Assembly: GCA_012523355.1 (NCBI GenBank)
Contig: JAAYIR010000045.1
Coordinates: forward strand, 1-45,218
Source: a candidate division WS1 bacterium
GTDB taxonomy: Bacteria > Armatimonadota > Zipacnadia > Zipacnadales > Zipacnadaceae
Reading direction: 5' to 3'
Length of the DNA stretch: 45,218 nt
A program made the position numbers and the translations under genes. The notes below the pieces were generated by a model. That model searched no databases, had not been told where the DNA came from, and was given only the letters and a program-made list of their open reading frames with translations. Positions 14,671 to 23,530 of the stretch are shown here, piece by piece (position 1 is the stretch's first letter; each line of letters begins with the position of its first letter).

Positions 14671-16632
14671 ATGCGAAGATACAACGTTCTGGTTTGGGTG
14701 CTACTGATTCTGGCGGGAACCGCCATGCTCTGGGTCATTGGGAACCAGAGGAGTCAAGCCCAAACCGAAAAGGTGTACACTTACTACACTGACTTCCTGG
14801 CGGACGTGGAGGCGGGGAAGATCACCACGGTGGTTATCTACGGTGGTCAGCGTGCCGGTGGGGACTTCGTGCCCGAGGCTTTCCCGGATACGGCCTACAA
14901 GACCTATACGGTGGACTTGCCCCCGGACCCGGAACTGGCCGAGAAACTCTCCAAGATGGCCCCCGGCGTGAAGGTGCGGCTGGCACCGGTGACCTTCGCC
15001 GACCGGCTGCCGGATCTCCTCATCTCCGCCATCCCCTTCCTGCTGTTGATGTTCATTGTCTGGATGGTCATCGCCCGTCAAATGCGCATGAGCGGTGGGC
15101 AAGCCTTCGATTTTGGGCGCAGCCAGGCCAAGCTTCTCGGTGAGAACTTTCACCGGGTGACTTTCAGTGATGTAGCGGGGATGACCGAAGTCAAGGAGGA
15201 GCTGCAGGAGATCGTGGAGTTCTTGCGTGACCCCGAGCGCTTTCGGGCCATCGGGGCCAAGATTCCCCGCGGAGTGCTCCTGGTGGGTCCACCAGGCTGT
15301 GGCAAGACGCTGCTAGCTCGAGCGGTGGCCGGAGAGGCCGGGGTGTCTTTCTTCTATATCAGTGGTTCGGACTTCGTGGAGATGTTTGTGGGCGTCGGGG
15401 CCTCACGAGTGCGGGATCTGTTTACGCAGGCTAAACAACACCTGCCCGCGATCATCTTCATTGATGAGTTGGATGCGGTAGGCCGTCTCCGCGGCGCAGG
15501 CCTAGGCGGAGGGCACGATGAGCGAGAACAGACACTGAACGCCTTGCTCGTGGAGATGGACGGGTTCGATCCCAACTCGGATATCATAATCCTGGCGGCG
15601 ACCAACCGTCCGGATATCCTGGACCCGGCCCTCCTGAGGCCGGGGCGGTTCGACCGTCACGTCGTGGTGCCTAACCCTGACCGTAACGAGCGCAAGGCCA
15701 TCCTGGACCTCTACCTCCAGGATAAACCCATTACCCCAGAGGTAGATGCGGAGAGCCTAGCCAAACGGACTCCCGGGTTCTCCGGCGCCGACCTGGAAAG
15801 CCTGGTCAACGAGGGGGCGTTGCTGGCGGCCCGTCGGCATCTCAAGCAGATTGGAATGCAGGAGCTGGATGAGGCCATCGAGCGCGTCATGGCCGGTCCG
15901 GAGCGGCGCAATCGAGTGATCACGGAGAAGGAGCGCCGGATTGTGGCCTACCACGAGGCGGGCCATGCGCTGATCGGGACCCTACTTCCCGACTTTGACA
16001 GGACCTACAAAGTCACCATCCTGCCCCGGGGCATGGCGATGGGCTATACGATCAATCTCCCCGAGGAGGACCGCTACCTCAACACGCGCAGTGAACTGGT
16101 CAGCCGGATGATCCAGGCGCTGGGTGGCCGGGTCGCCGAGGAGGTTGTCTTCGGAGACGTGACCACGGGCGCGCATAACGATCTCGAGCGCGTCACCGAA
16201 GTCGCCCGGGAGATGGTGACCGAATACGGCATGAGTGAGAAGTTGGGGCCTATCACCTACGGCCGTCGCCACGGTCCCGTCTTCCTGGGCAAGGAGTTCG
16301 CTGAGGAACGCAACTACTCAGAGGACGCCGCAAGGCAAATAGATGCGGAGATCCGCAGTTTGGTGGATGACTGCTATGCGCGCGCCCGAGAGATGATCAC
16401 GGAACACCGGGACAAGCTGGACCTCCTGGCAGAGAACCTCCTGGACCGGGAGACCCTAACGCAAGAGGAAGTGGAGGCTCTAGTCCGGGAAGGACGCCTG
16501 CCCACGCCTCCACCCGCGCCCGCAGAGCCCGCGTCGCCCGGCAGAGAGCGGACCGGCGTCGTGGCAGAGACACCGACGGAGGCCAAACCTCGCGGCGCCA
16601 GCCTGCCTCCCCCCATTCCGGAATCGCCTTAG
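14671..16632 (+). CDS. ftsH: ATP-dependent zinc metalloprotease FtsH
   Basis: A 653-residue membrane-anchored AAA+ protease that degrades misassembled membrane proteins and short-lived regulators. Two transmembrane helices (about 4-23 and 115-135) flank a small extracytoplasmic domain. The AAA module has Walker A GPPGCGKT (206-213), Walker B IIFIDE (261-266) and the SRH region [20 protein letters not shown]. The protease has HEAGH (428-432) as its zinc site. A proline/alanine-rich tail follows about residue 610. It starts 11 bases after tilS, and folK follows after 13 bases. Confidence 0.98.
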   Translation: MRRYNVLVWVLLILAGTAMLWVIGNQRSQAQTEKVYTYYTDFLADVEAGKITTVVIYGGQRAGGDFVPEAFPDTAYKTYTVDLPPDPELAEKLSKMAPGVKVRLAPVTFADRLPDLLISAIPFLLLMFIVWMVIARQMRMSGGQAFDFGRSQAKLLGENFHRVTFSDVAGMTEVKEELQEIVEFLRDPERFRAIGAKIPRGVLLVGPPGCGKTLLARAVAGEAGVSFFYISGSDFVEMFVGVGASRVRDLFTQAKQHLPAIIFIDELDAVGRLRGAGLGGGHDEREQTLNALLVEMDGFDPNSDIIILAATNRPDILDPALLRPGRFDRHVVVPNPDRNERKAILDLYLQDKPITPEVDAESLAKRTPGFSGADLESLVNEGALLAARRHLKQIGMQELDEAIERVMAGPERRNRVITEKERRIVAYHEAGHALIGTLLPDFDRTYKVTILPRGMAMGYTINLPEEDRYLNTRSELVSRMIQALGGRVAEEVVFGDVTTGAHNDLERVTEVAREMVTEYGMSEKLGPITYGRRHGPVFLGKEFAEERNYSEDAARQIDAEIRSLVDDCYARAREMITEHRDKLDLLAENLLDRETLTQEEVEALVREGRLPTPPPAPAEPASPGRERTGVVAETPTEAKPRGASLPPPIPESP

Positions 16633-16645
16633 CAGACCCGTAAGC

Positions 16646-17152
16646 ATGGCTTCCGCCTCAGAGACCACATGTTACCTCAGCCTGGGCAGTAACCTGGGAG
16701 ACCGGGCCGAGAATCTGCTTACGGCCTTAAGGCGCCTGGGTTCACTAGCGGGGGTGCGCATTGAGCGCCTGTCCTCGCTGTATGACACAACCCCCGTTGG
16801 AGTTACTGAGCAGCCACGTTTCTTGAATATGGTAGCCGAGCTTCGCGTACAGCTGCCGGCGCGCGAGTTGCTGGCGGCTTGCCAGCGGATTGAGCGGGAG
16901 CTGGGACGCGATCGTCAGCAGCGCTGGGGCCCTCGCACGCTTGACCTGGACTTGTTGCTGTATGGCAAGGCGCGCTCGGACGATCCGCAACTAGTTCTTC
17001 CCCATCCGCGTATGACCGAGCGGCAATTCGTCCTGGTCCCGCTCACTGAGATTGCGCCCGATCTAGTTCTCCCCGACGGCCGTACTGTGGCAGAAGCTGC
17101 CGACCCCCGGGACCCGAACGTCCGGCTTACGGGCCAGGTCTGTTTAGAATGA
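16646..17152 (+). CDS. folK: HPPK, folate biosynthesis pyrophosphokinase
   Basis: A 168-residue 2-amino-4-hydroxy-6-hydroxymethyldihydropteridine pyrophosphokinase. It transfers pyrophosphate from ATP to the pterin in folate synthesis. The N-terminus YLSLGSNLGDRAENL, the DRQQRWGPRTLDLDLLLYG segment with the catalytic acidic residues, and the LPHPRMTERQFVLVPL motif are all intact. Length is typical of a stand-alone HPPK. It is last in the tilS-ftsH-folK group and converges with the NagB-like gene. Confidence 0.96.
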   Translation: MASASETTCYLSLGSNLGDRAENLLTALRRLGSLAGVRIERLSSLYDTTPVGVTEQPRFLNMVAELRVQLPARELLAACQRIERELGRDRQQRWGPRTLDLDLLLYGKARSDDPQLVLPHPRMTERQFVLVPLTEIAPDLVLPDGRTVAEAADPRDPNVRLTGQVCLE

Positions 17153-17180
17153 GTGCCCCGGCGCTGAGGGCCGAGGCACT
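17152..17180. terminator. Hairpin between convergent folK and the NagB-like gene
   Basis: AGTGCC (17152-17157) pairs with GGCACT (17175-17180), and inside it CGGC (17159-17162) pairs with GCCG (17170-17173) around the loop GCTGAGG, with one C-A mismatch between. The convergent setting suggests a shared terminator. No T-tract follows in either direction, so it may be only a stabilising hairpin. Confidence 0.5.
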
Positions 17181-17211
17181 TGCTGGTCTGACGTTTGGCG
17201 CAGAATCCACC

Positions 17212-18132
17212 CTAAGACATTTCTATCTTCACGTCGTTGGCCACGCCACCCAGGAGGGTGTAGTCAGTGCGCACCGTCTGGAGGATAGATCCAGGAACAA
17301 ACTTGTTCACGGGCCCGTGGGCTACCAGGCGGGCGATGAAGGCCTGCCAGGAGTAGCTTCCGGGAGGGCCGCACATGCCATCCAGCCAGAAGCTGCGATG
17401 CCGGGCGCCCAGGATGTCGGCTGGGCCGATGGTAGCCGCTTTCGGGGGCACCCAGGACCAGTCTCCCCCGAAGGAGTGCAGGGCGTTTTGCATGATGGTC
17501 ATGGGCGTCAGTTCCACGATCTGGGCTTTGGCCGCGCAGTACTCCTGGAGCGTGTCATAGTTGTGCCCCAAGCTGGACTCCCAGAAGGCGATGTGTCCGC
17601 ACCAGCCGATGCCGCCGTAACAGGCATCAGCGCCTCCCGCCTCAGCTATCATGTCGGAGTACTTGCTGATGTTGTCCGTGTTAGGAAAGTGAATGTTCTC
17701 GCTGGGAGGCCGCAGTTTCTCATCGATGCGGCCGAAGAAGTTAGCCCACATTGCCGTGGCGAAGGAACCCGCCCAGTCCGGCGGCGCAGTCTGCCCCTTC
17801 TCATCAGCGTACTCGTCCATATTGAAAGTCACCAGATGGTGACAATCCAGGCCGAGCTTGTTGATCAGCCGTGCGGCAATATCGTATTGCGGAAGAGGCC
17901 CTACGGGTAGGATGAAGACGCACTTGCGCCCCTCTTCAGCGGCTTGCCGGATCCGCGTGACGAGGTCCAGCGCGAACTCGGCATAGAAAGCCGTCTCCTC
18001 TTCAATCACCGAGATATGGAAGTCGGGATTCGGGTGCTCGCAGATGTGCTCCTGCGGGATCGCTCGTACCCGGGCACACACCTCCGGGTCCTGAAAGTCG
18101 ATGAACCGCGCTAAAGCAGGCATGAACGACAT
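17212..18132 (-). CDS. NagB-family sugar-phosphate isomerase/deaminase, altered active site
   Basis: A 306-residue member of the glucosamine-6-phosphate deaminase/isomerase family. Asp106 in TFNMDEYAD matches the E. coli NagB enolisation Asp72. The second motif reads GIGWCGHIAFWES. His180 and Glu185 match His143 and Glu148, but the Asp141 position is Cys178 and the usual Asn next to the Glu is Trp184. The product may have changed substrate or reaction; sugar-phosphate binding is still likely. The ATG at 18132 has a strong AAGGGGAGGAG ribosome site. It is last in the fhaA-pknB gene run, 35 bases after the discoidin-like gene. Confidence 0.85.
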   Translation of the reverse strand: MSFMPALARFIDFQDPEVCARVRAIPQEHICEHPNPDFHISVIEEETAFYAEFALDLVTRIRQAAEEGRKCVFILPVGPLPQYDIAARLINKLGLDCHHLVTFNMDEYADEKGQTAPPDWAGSFATAMWANFFGRIDEKLRPPSENIHFPNTDNISKYSDMIAEAGGADACYGGIGWCGHIAFWESSLGHNYDTLQEYCAAKAQIVELTPMTIMQNALHSFGGDWSWVPPKAATIGPADILGARHRSFWLDGMCGPPGSYSWQAFIARLVAHGPVNKFVPGSILQTVRTDYTLLGGVANDVKIEMS

Positions 18133-18167
18133 CGAAATCTCCTCCCCTTGAGAGTGATGTGAGGTTC

Positions 18168-19430
18168 TTAGGAACCAGTCGGACTGACCGCGGTCACCTT
18201 GAGACCGGCCCAGAACGACTGCAATAAGGGTTTCGCCTCTTCCTCGCCGCCGGGCGGCACGGCCGCCGTGAGCACAAGCCCTTGCCCTTGACTGATCAAG
18301 TAGTACCTGTCGTAGGTCCTGCCCTCTCCCTGAAGCACAAAATGGTGCGCCGTGACCTCTCCTAGCATGCCGATTTCGTCCTTCACGCTGGTCAAGGCAG
18401 GAACTCGCGCAGTAGCAGCGGTGACAAAATCCGCCAGTGAAGTCCCCTCCTTCAGAGGTTCCAGCGACACTGTAAAGGCAAGCTGTCCCTCTCCGGCTTT
18501 GGGCCCCAGGAGGAATAGCTTGATCTGCTCAGCGTGTTCCTCCGTGCGGGTGCTGCGCTGCCAGCCGGGCGGTATGGTGAGCGAGAGTCCTGCCAAGGAG
18601 ACAGTCTCTGGCTGCGCCGCCGCGGCCGGAGCACCAGTAGCGGGTGCGGGCTGTGCCGGACGAGGACCTCCAGGCTGCTCTTCCGGTGCAGGCTTCTGGC
18701 TGACCTGACTAAGCGTTCGCTGCTGCTGCTGGTACAGCTGCCCATCTCGATAGCGCTTGAGATCCTCCAGCAGGTTCTCCATCCTGATAATCAAACGGTC
18801 CAACTCCTCCGCCGGGACAATAGCTTCATAGATCTCCACTTCCCCCATCTCCACGCACTTGTCGGAGCCATGGTTGGAGGTAAGCAGCAAGCGTATGTAA
18901 CGCGCTTCGGTAGGCGGAAAATCAAAGGTCTGTTTGACCGCCCGATTTACCACCTTGTATCGTCCGATGGTCTTCCAGGGACCGTTAGCATCAGTGACGG
19001 AAGCCTCGAGCGTGAAATCCTGCACCCAGCGGCCGATGAAGGACGGGTCGTCAGTAGTAGGGTCAATGACGATGCGACTGATGAGCCGCGTGACGTCCTT
19101 GCCTGTCCGAGGATCGGAGAAGGCCAAGACTATCCATTGGGGCCGTTCATCGGAGGGAGGCACCTGGGAGGACCAGCCGTAAGAATCGGCAGGCGTGTAG
19201 CTCCCCACGACGTACTTGCCGTCAATGAGGTTGGAGGCTTGCCACTCAGGGATGGGTTTGCCCTGCTCATCCAGAGACTCGCTGGAGAAGCTGACAATCC
19301 GGCCACCATTAGCTGCAGCGGCGAGGTTTGTGTTGCCCGCCACAGCCGGCAGGTCCGCCGCCAGCAGCGGCGACCAGGAAGCGAAGGTCAAACAGGTGAG
19401 CGCGGACAGAAGCAGGCTCAGGTATCTCAT
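18168..19430 (-). CDS. Exported protein with discoidin-like domain
   Basis: About 420 residues. A signal peptide is visible (MRYLSLLLSALTCLTFA.. with cleavage near LLAADLP). Residues about 40-200 resemble an F5/8 type C (discoidin) beta-sandwich: ASNLIDGKYVVGSY, PQWIVLAFSD, and ARYIRLLLTSNHGSDKCVEMGEVEIY, a fold that usually binds carbohydrate. A charged coiled segment (about 205-245) and a Pro/Ala linker follow. The C-terminal domain (about 285-420) begins SLAGLSLTIPPGWQR and resembles DcrB/PsbP-like folds. ATG 19430 has AGGAG eight bases upstream; a GTG at 19439 is too close. It lies 26 bases after pknB and may sense wall glycans, which is inference. Confidence 0.75.
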   Translation of the reverse strand: MRYLSLLLSALTCLTFASWSPLLAADLPAVAGNTNLAAAANGGRIVSFSSESLDEQGKPIPEWQASNLIDGKYVVGSYTPADSYGWSSQVPPSDERPQWIVLAFSDPRTGKDVTRLISRIVIDPTTDDPSFIGRWVQDFTLEASVTDANGPWKTIGRYKVVNRAVKQTFDFPPTEARYIRLLLTSNHGSDKCVEMGEVEIYEAIVPAEELDRLIIRMENLLEDLKRYRDGQLYQQQQRTLSQVSQKPAPEEQPGGPRPAQPAPATGAPAAAAQPETVSLAGLSLTIPPGWQRSTRTEEHAEQIKLFLLGPKAGEGQLAFTVSLEPLKEGTSLADFVTAATARVPALTSVKDEIGMLGEVTAHHFVLQGEGRTYDRYYLISQGQGLVLTAAVPPGGEEEAKPLLQSFWAGLKVTAVSPTGS

Positions 19431-19465
19431 TCTCGTCACTCCTATGGCATCATCAGTCTACGTGG

Positions 19466-21304
19466 CTAGGGGCCCTCGCCCGTCGTCGGAACTGGGAAGG
19501 TGAACTCCTGGAGCTTCTCTCCCTCATGATACACGACGATCGAGGTATTGCCCTCCCCAACGATGGTGATGGTTTTCTTCATTGCCGGATCAATGGTGTC
19601 GTCGAGCACCAGCTTGGGCCCGCCGGTTTCATCTCGCCGGACCACCTTGATCCTCTGAGCGCTCCTTTGACCGGTACCGGTGATCGTGAGCAAATACCGT
19701 CGCTGGCGGGGGTTGGCTCCCTCAAAGGTGGTGTCGGGCTTGCAGGTCACGACCGGCGGGGGCTCACTCATGGCGGTGGCCTCCGCCGTCAACTCTTCCT
19801 CTTCAGGAACGACTTCCGGCTCTGGACCTTTACTGAGCGTCACATTAATGGTCGTGCCCTTCTCGACTCGGGTGCCGGCCTCAATGCTCTGCTCCAGAAT
19901 CTCACCGGTGGGCACCGTGGGGCTAAAACGCTCGGCGATCTTGCCCAAGAGCAGCCCCGAGCGGCGCAGCAGTTGGGCGGCCGCGTCGCGATCACTGCCA
20001 AGCAGATCGGGGACAGAGGCCACCTCCACCCCCTTGTTGACGACGAGGGTTATTGGAGACCCTGCTCGGATCATCTCTCCCGCGGGCGGGGATTGCTCGA
20101 GCACAGTACCAGCCGTGGCTTCGGGGTCTGAACGGTAGGTTACGCCGGCGAGTTTGAGGCCGGCCTCGGTGATAGCTAAACGCGCATCGGCCTCAGAACG
20201 GCCCTTCAGCTCCGGCACCTGAACCAACTTGGCCATGGCACCGGGATAGAAGGCCACATAGACGAGCCAGAAGGTGGCCACCAGCGCCAACAGCACCACC
20301 AGGACCGCCAAGAGAGTCCCCCAGACCAAGGAACCATCCGTCTTCTCGGCGGAGCGCACTGCTGGGCGAGGCCGCGGGGCAGGCACCTGAGGCGGTGGGG
20401 AGGGTGGGGCCACGGGCACCTGGAGCAGCATAGTGCGCTCTTCGCTGCGCGGGATGACCCCGGTCCGCTCCAGCTCCTCTCCGGAGAGCAGCTTGCGCAG
20501 GTCGCCCAACATCTCTTCGGCTGTCTGATAGCGGCGGCTGAGATCCTTGGCCAGTGCCTTGCGGACCACATACTCCTCGGCCGGCGTGACCGCGGGGTTG
20601 ATCTCTCGCGGCGAGGGAACGCGCTCATGCACGTGCATAGCCGCGACCTGGGCCGCGCTCTCTCCGATGAAGGGCGGGCGTCCGATGAGAGCCTCGAATA
20701 ATACACAGCCCAGGGAATACAGATCGGATTGCGGCCCTACTGGCCGGCCTTGTGCCTGTTCCGGCGAAATGTAGGCGGCGCTGCCCACCACCAGGCCGGG
20801 AGCCACGGCTCCGGTCTCCCCCGCTGCAGCGGCGATGCCGAAGTCAGAAAGCTTGGCGATGCCTTCTCTGGTGAACAAGATGTTGTGGGGTTTGACGTCA
20901 CGATGGACCAGGCCCTCGGCATGGGCATAGGCGAGCGCCTGGCAACACTCGATGCCGATCTGGGCCACTACCCGACCCGGAAAGGGGGCCCGGCTCTTTA
21001 TGCTGCGTTTGAGATCCGGTTCCGGCAAGTACTCCATCACCAGGAAGAAGAGGCCCCGGCTTTCGTCCTGGCCGGTATCATAGATCTGCACAATGTTGGG
21101 GTGATTAAGCTTGGCTGCAGCACGCGCTTCACGGCGGAAGCGGGCCACGACCTGCGGGTCCTGCGCGAGCTCTTCGCGCAGGATTTTCACTGCCACCGGG
21201 CGCTCCAGGGCGGTATCCCAGGCACGGAAAACCGTGGCGAGGCCACCCTCGCCAATCTTCTCCTCAAGCCGGTATCTACCGGCGAGCATATTGCCTTCCG
21301 CCAT
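19466..21304 (-). CDS. pknB: PASTA-domain serine/threonine protein kinase, PknB-like
   Basis: About 612 residues. The cytoplasmic kinase domain (about 10-275) is complete: GEGGLATVF glycine loop, Lys40 in VAVKIL, HRDVKPHN with Asp136, and DFG at 154-156. A proline-rich juxtamembrane region is followed by one transmembrane helix (about 327-352). Two PASTA repeats (about 358-424 and 426-493) would bind peptidoglycan or lipid II outside the membrane. An acidic spacer leads to a C-terminal beta-rich domain (about 515-612) that is not PASTA. ATG 21304 is chosen because the open frame to 21364 overlaps pbpA. Likely substrates are the FHA proteins and wall enzymes encoded upstream. Confidence 0.95.
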   Translation of the reverse strand: MAEGNMLAGRYRLEEKIGEGGLATVFRAWDTALERPVAVKILREELAQDPQVVARFRREARAAAKLNHPNIVQIYDTGQDESRGLFFLVMEYLPEPDLKRSIKSRAPFPGRVVAQIGIECCQALAYAHAEGLVHRDVKPHNILFTREGIAKLSDFGIAAAAGETGAVAPGLVVGSAAYISPEQAQGRPVGPQSDLYSLGCVLFEALIGRPPFIGESAAQVAAMHVHERVPSPREINPAVTPAEEYVVRKALAKDLSRRYQTAEEMLGDLRKLLSGEELERTGVIPRSEERTMLLQVPVAPPSPPPQVPAPRPRPAVRSAEKTDGSLVWGTLLAVLVVLLALVATFWLVYVAFYPGAMAKLVQVPELKGRSEADARLAITEAGLKLAGVTYRSDPEATAGTVLEQSPPAGEMIRAGSPITLVVNKGVEVASVPDLLGSDRDAAAQLLRRSGLLLGKIAERFSPTVPTGEILEQSIEAGTRVEKGTTINVTLSKGPEPEVVPEEEELTAEATAMSEPPPVVTCKPDTTFEGANPRQRRYLLTITGTGQRSAQRIKVVRRDETGGPKLVLDDTIDPAMKKTITIVGEGNTSIVVYHEGEKLQEFTFPVPTTGEGP

Positions 21305-21326
21305 CTGATCCAAGTTGCTTATCCTT

Positions 21327-22721
21327 CTATCCGCCCAGCAAGAGGCGTAGCACTTCACGTGCAAGGGGCCCAGCCGTCTCGGCGCCGGACTCGCCGCCCT
21401 CGACCACTACCGCCACAGCCGTGGTAGGATGCTCCACCGGAGCATAGGCCAACATCCAGACGTCCGGCTTGCCCTGTGCCTTTTGGGCCGTACCAGTCTT
21501 GGCCGCAACACTAACCCCGGGGATCTGCATGACCCCTGCCGTGCCCTGTTCCACGGCCGCGGACATCATACCTGCTACCTGAGCTGCCGTTGCCACGCTG
21601 ATCGCCCGCCCCGCCTCCTGAGGCCTCGCAGCCGAGATCACGTGCCCGTCAGCGTTAAGTATCTCCGCGACCAGATAAGGCTTGGGCACAACACCCCCAC
21701 GCGCAAAGGTCGCCGTTAGCCGCGCCAGGGCCAACGGCGTGACCATGGTCTGCCCCTGTCCGTAGGCAGTGTGCACGAGGAACTGTGTTCCTTTGGAGCC
21801 TAGGAGATCCGACATGCGTCCTGGTTTGCCCGGCAGCTGCAGCAGAGGATCATCCAACAGGTGGAAACGCCGCATATAATCACGGTATGCTTCCGCTCCG
21901 ATCTTGGCTCCCACCGTGGCAAACGTAATGTTACAGGACTGCGCCAGGGCGTCAGTAAGGGAGAGCTTGCCGTGAGCTCGGGGGCAGGCCACGCGCGTCC
22001 CGGCGACTCGCTCATCACCAGAGCAAGTGAACTCATCCTCCGGCGCAAAGGTATGCGTTTCCAGAGCAATGGCTGCCGTGGCTATCTTGAGCACAGACCC
22101 CGGCGTATACAGACCCTGGAGCGCGCGGCATAGTTCCGGAGAGAAAGGGTCAGTCCGGAAAACTTCAAAGGCCTCTACTGAGGCCAGGACCGTAGGATCA
22201 TAGGCCGGAGCACTGACCAGCACCTGGAGGGCACCATCTTGCGGATCGATGGCTACCACGGCTCCGCGGCGGCCACGGAGCATGCGCGTGGCCAAGCGCT
22301 GAGCCTCAGCATGGATGGTCAACTTCACATCACAGCCGCGGGACCGTCCCCGCCTGAGAAGATGCCAGGGATTGGCATAGCGCCCTACGCCGAGCAGGGG
22401 TTCACGCAGAGTGCGCTGAAGACCTGTGCGTTCGTTGTAGCCGGTCAGGTGACAGAAGGTCTCTGGCTCTGGATAGGAGGCGCGCCAGACACCCTGCTCG
22501 CGTCGAGACCCAAGGACTACCGTAGTTCCGTCCGCGGCATAAATGTTGCCCGGCTCAGTCAAGCTGAGCCGGAGCGCGGCCCGTGAGTTGTTGGGGTTGG
22601 CCTGCAGGTGCGGGGCGGCGACTACCTGCCAGTATCCCGCGGCCAAGGCCAGTATGACGAAGGCGGTCAGCCACACAAGAGCCAAGCGACGGATCTGCGG
22701 ACCGTAGGTGCTCACGAACAC
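21327..22721 (-). CDS. pbpA: Class B penicillin-binding protein, PbpA-like transpeptidase
   Basis: A 464-residue peptidoglycan transpeptidase with one N-terminal membrane anchor (about 11-33). The catalytic triad of motifs is complete: SVLK with Ser209 and Lys212, SCN at 262-264, and KTG at 408-410 (AAKTGTAQ). The N-terminal non-catalytic part is short, as in mycobacterial PbpA. It cross-links new strands made by the SEDS glycosyltransferase RodA, encoded two genes upstream. The start overlaps the HAD gene stop by ten bases, and pknB follows after about 22 bases. Confidence 0.94.
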   Translation of the reverse strand: MFVSTYGPQIRRLALVWLTAFVILALAAGYWQVVAAPHLQANPNNSRAALRLSLTEPGNIYAADGTTVVLGSRREQGVWRASYPEPETFCHLTGYNERTGLQRTLREPLLGVGRYANPWHLLRRGRSRGCDVKLTIHAEAQRLATRMLRGRRGAVVAIDPQDGALQVLVSAPAYDPTVLASVEAFEVFRTDPFSPELCRALQGLYTPGSVLKIATAAIALETHTFAPEDEFTCSGDERVAGTRVACPRAHGKLSLTDALAQSCNITFATVGAKIGAEAYRDYMRRFHLLDDPLLQLPGKPGRMSDLLGSKGTQFLVHTAYGQGQTMVTPLALARLTATFARGGVVPKPYLVAEILNADGHVISAARPQEAGRAISVATAAQVAGMMSAAVEQGTAGVMQIPGVSVAAKTGTAQKAQGKPDVWMLAYAPVEHPTTAVAVVVEGGESGAETAGPLAREVLRLLLGG

Positions 22722-23515
22722 TCATCCTCCGGACGATACTGCTCGAGCCAGGCTGGCAGGTCGAAGCCCGTCAGGCCCTGGCTGCGCAGGAACCAGAAGC
22801 CCTCCAGAACACCGGCGGGGCCAGGACGACTCGCGAGATAGCCGCCCTTGCGCCGCACCAAATCCTGGATAGTCTGGTGCGCGTCAGCAGGCGCCACCGG
22901 ATAGCATAGCTCCAGCATGGAGACGTCATTGACCCCTTCGCCAAAGGCGACGAGATTCTCCGCAGAGAGGCCCAGCTTGCTGGCGACCGCTTGCACTGCA
23001 CGTCCCTTGTTGACCCCGATCTGCAGGATGTCCACTGCCGAGTCTGGATGGACTTCTGGCGCGAGCTGTAAGCCGTGAGCTCGACAGAGGTCCTGCACCA
23101 GGTGGAGTACATGCTGTGACTTGCTCAGATCCCGATCGCGAGGGAAGATGGTCACACTGGCGAACTTGGGCTCCTCGTAGTATTCCGACTCACTCAGGCA
23201 CCCGTCCCACAGCAGCCGACGCAGCATGTTGACGTCGTTGAGATATTCGCCCTCAACCTCGAACAGCAGGCGGCTCCAGTCATAGAGGGTGGCCCCATTC
23301 TCACCGATGACCCATCCCGTAGCCTCCAGGCCCAAGCCCCGAGCCATGCCGCCCAGGTACTCATGGAGCTTTCCCGAGGCAAGCACCTGGGGCACACCGG
23401 CTTCGTCCAATTCAGCCACGAGGCCGCGCAGCATTCGGGGCGGTGGCCGGAAATGGTCGGCAAGAGTGCCATCAACGTCGTAAACGATTGCACGCAGGGA
23501 CAGGGTCACGGGCAC
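22712..23515 (-). CDS. HAD-superfamily phosphatase, Cof-like
   Basis: A 267-residue HAD hydrolase. Motif I is YDVDGTLAD with nucleophile Asp13 and acid/base Asp15; motif II is the serine in VLASGK; the motif III lysine is in QIGVNKGRAV; motif IV is FGEGVNDVSML. The inserted cap between about 85 and 185 fits type IIB (Cof/sugar-phosphatase) proteins. The substrate is unknown and could be a sugar phosphate or another small phosphoester. It lies between rodA and pbpA with a ten-base overlap into pbpA. Actinobacterial clusters of this type usually carry a PP2C phosphatase (pstP) upstream of rodA; none is seen here. Confidence 0.88.
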   Translation of the reverse strand: MPVTLSLRAIVYDVDGTLADHFRPPPRMLRGLVAELDEAGVPQVLASGKLHEYLGGMARGLGLEATGWVIGENGATLYDWSRLLFEVEGEYLNDVNMLRRLLWDGCLSESEYYEEPKFASVTIFPRDRDLSKSQHVLHLVQDLCRAHGLQLAPEVHPDSAVDILQIGVNKGRAVQAVASKLGLSAENLVAFGEGVNDVSMLELCYPVAPADAHQTIQDLVRRKGGYLASRPGPAGVLEGFWFLRSQGLTGFDLPAWLEQYRPEDECS

Positions 23516-23530
23516 GCAAACACCACGCTC

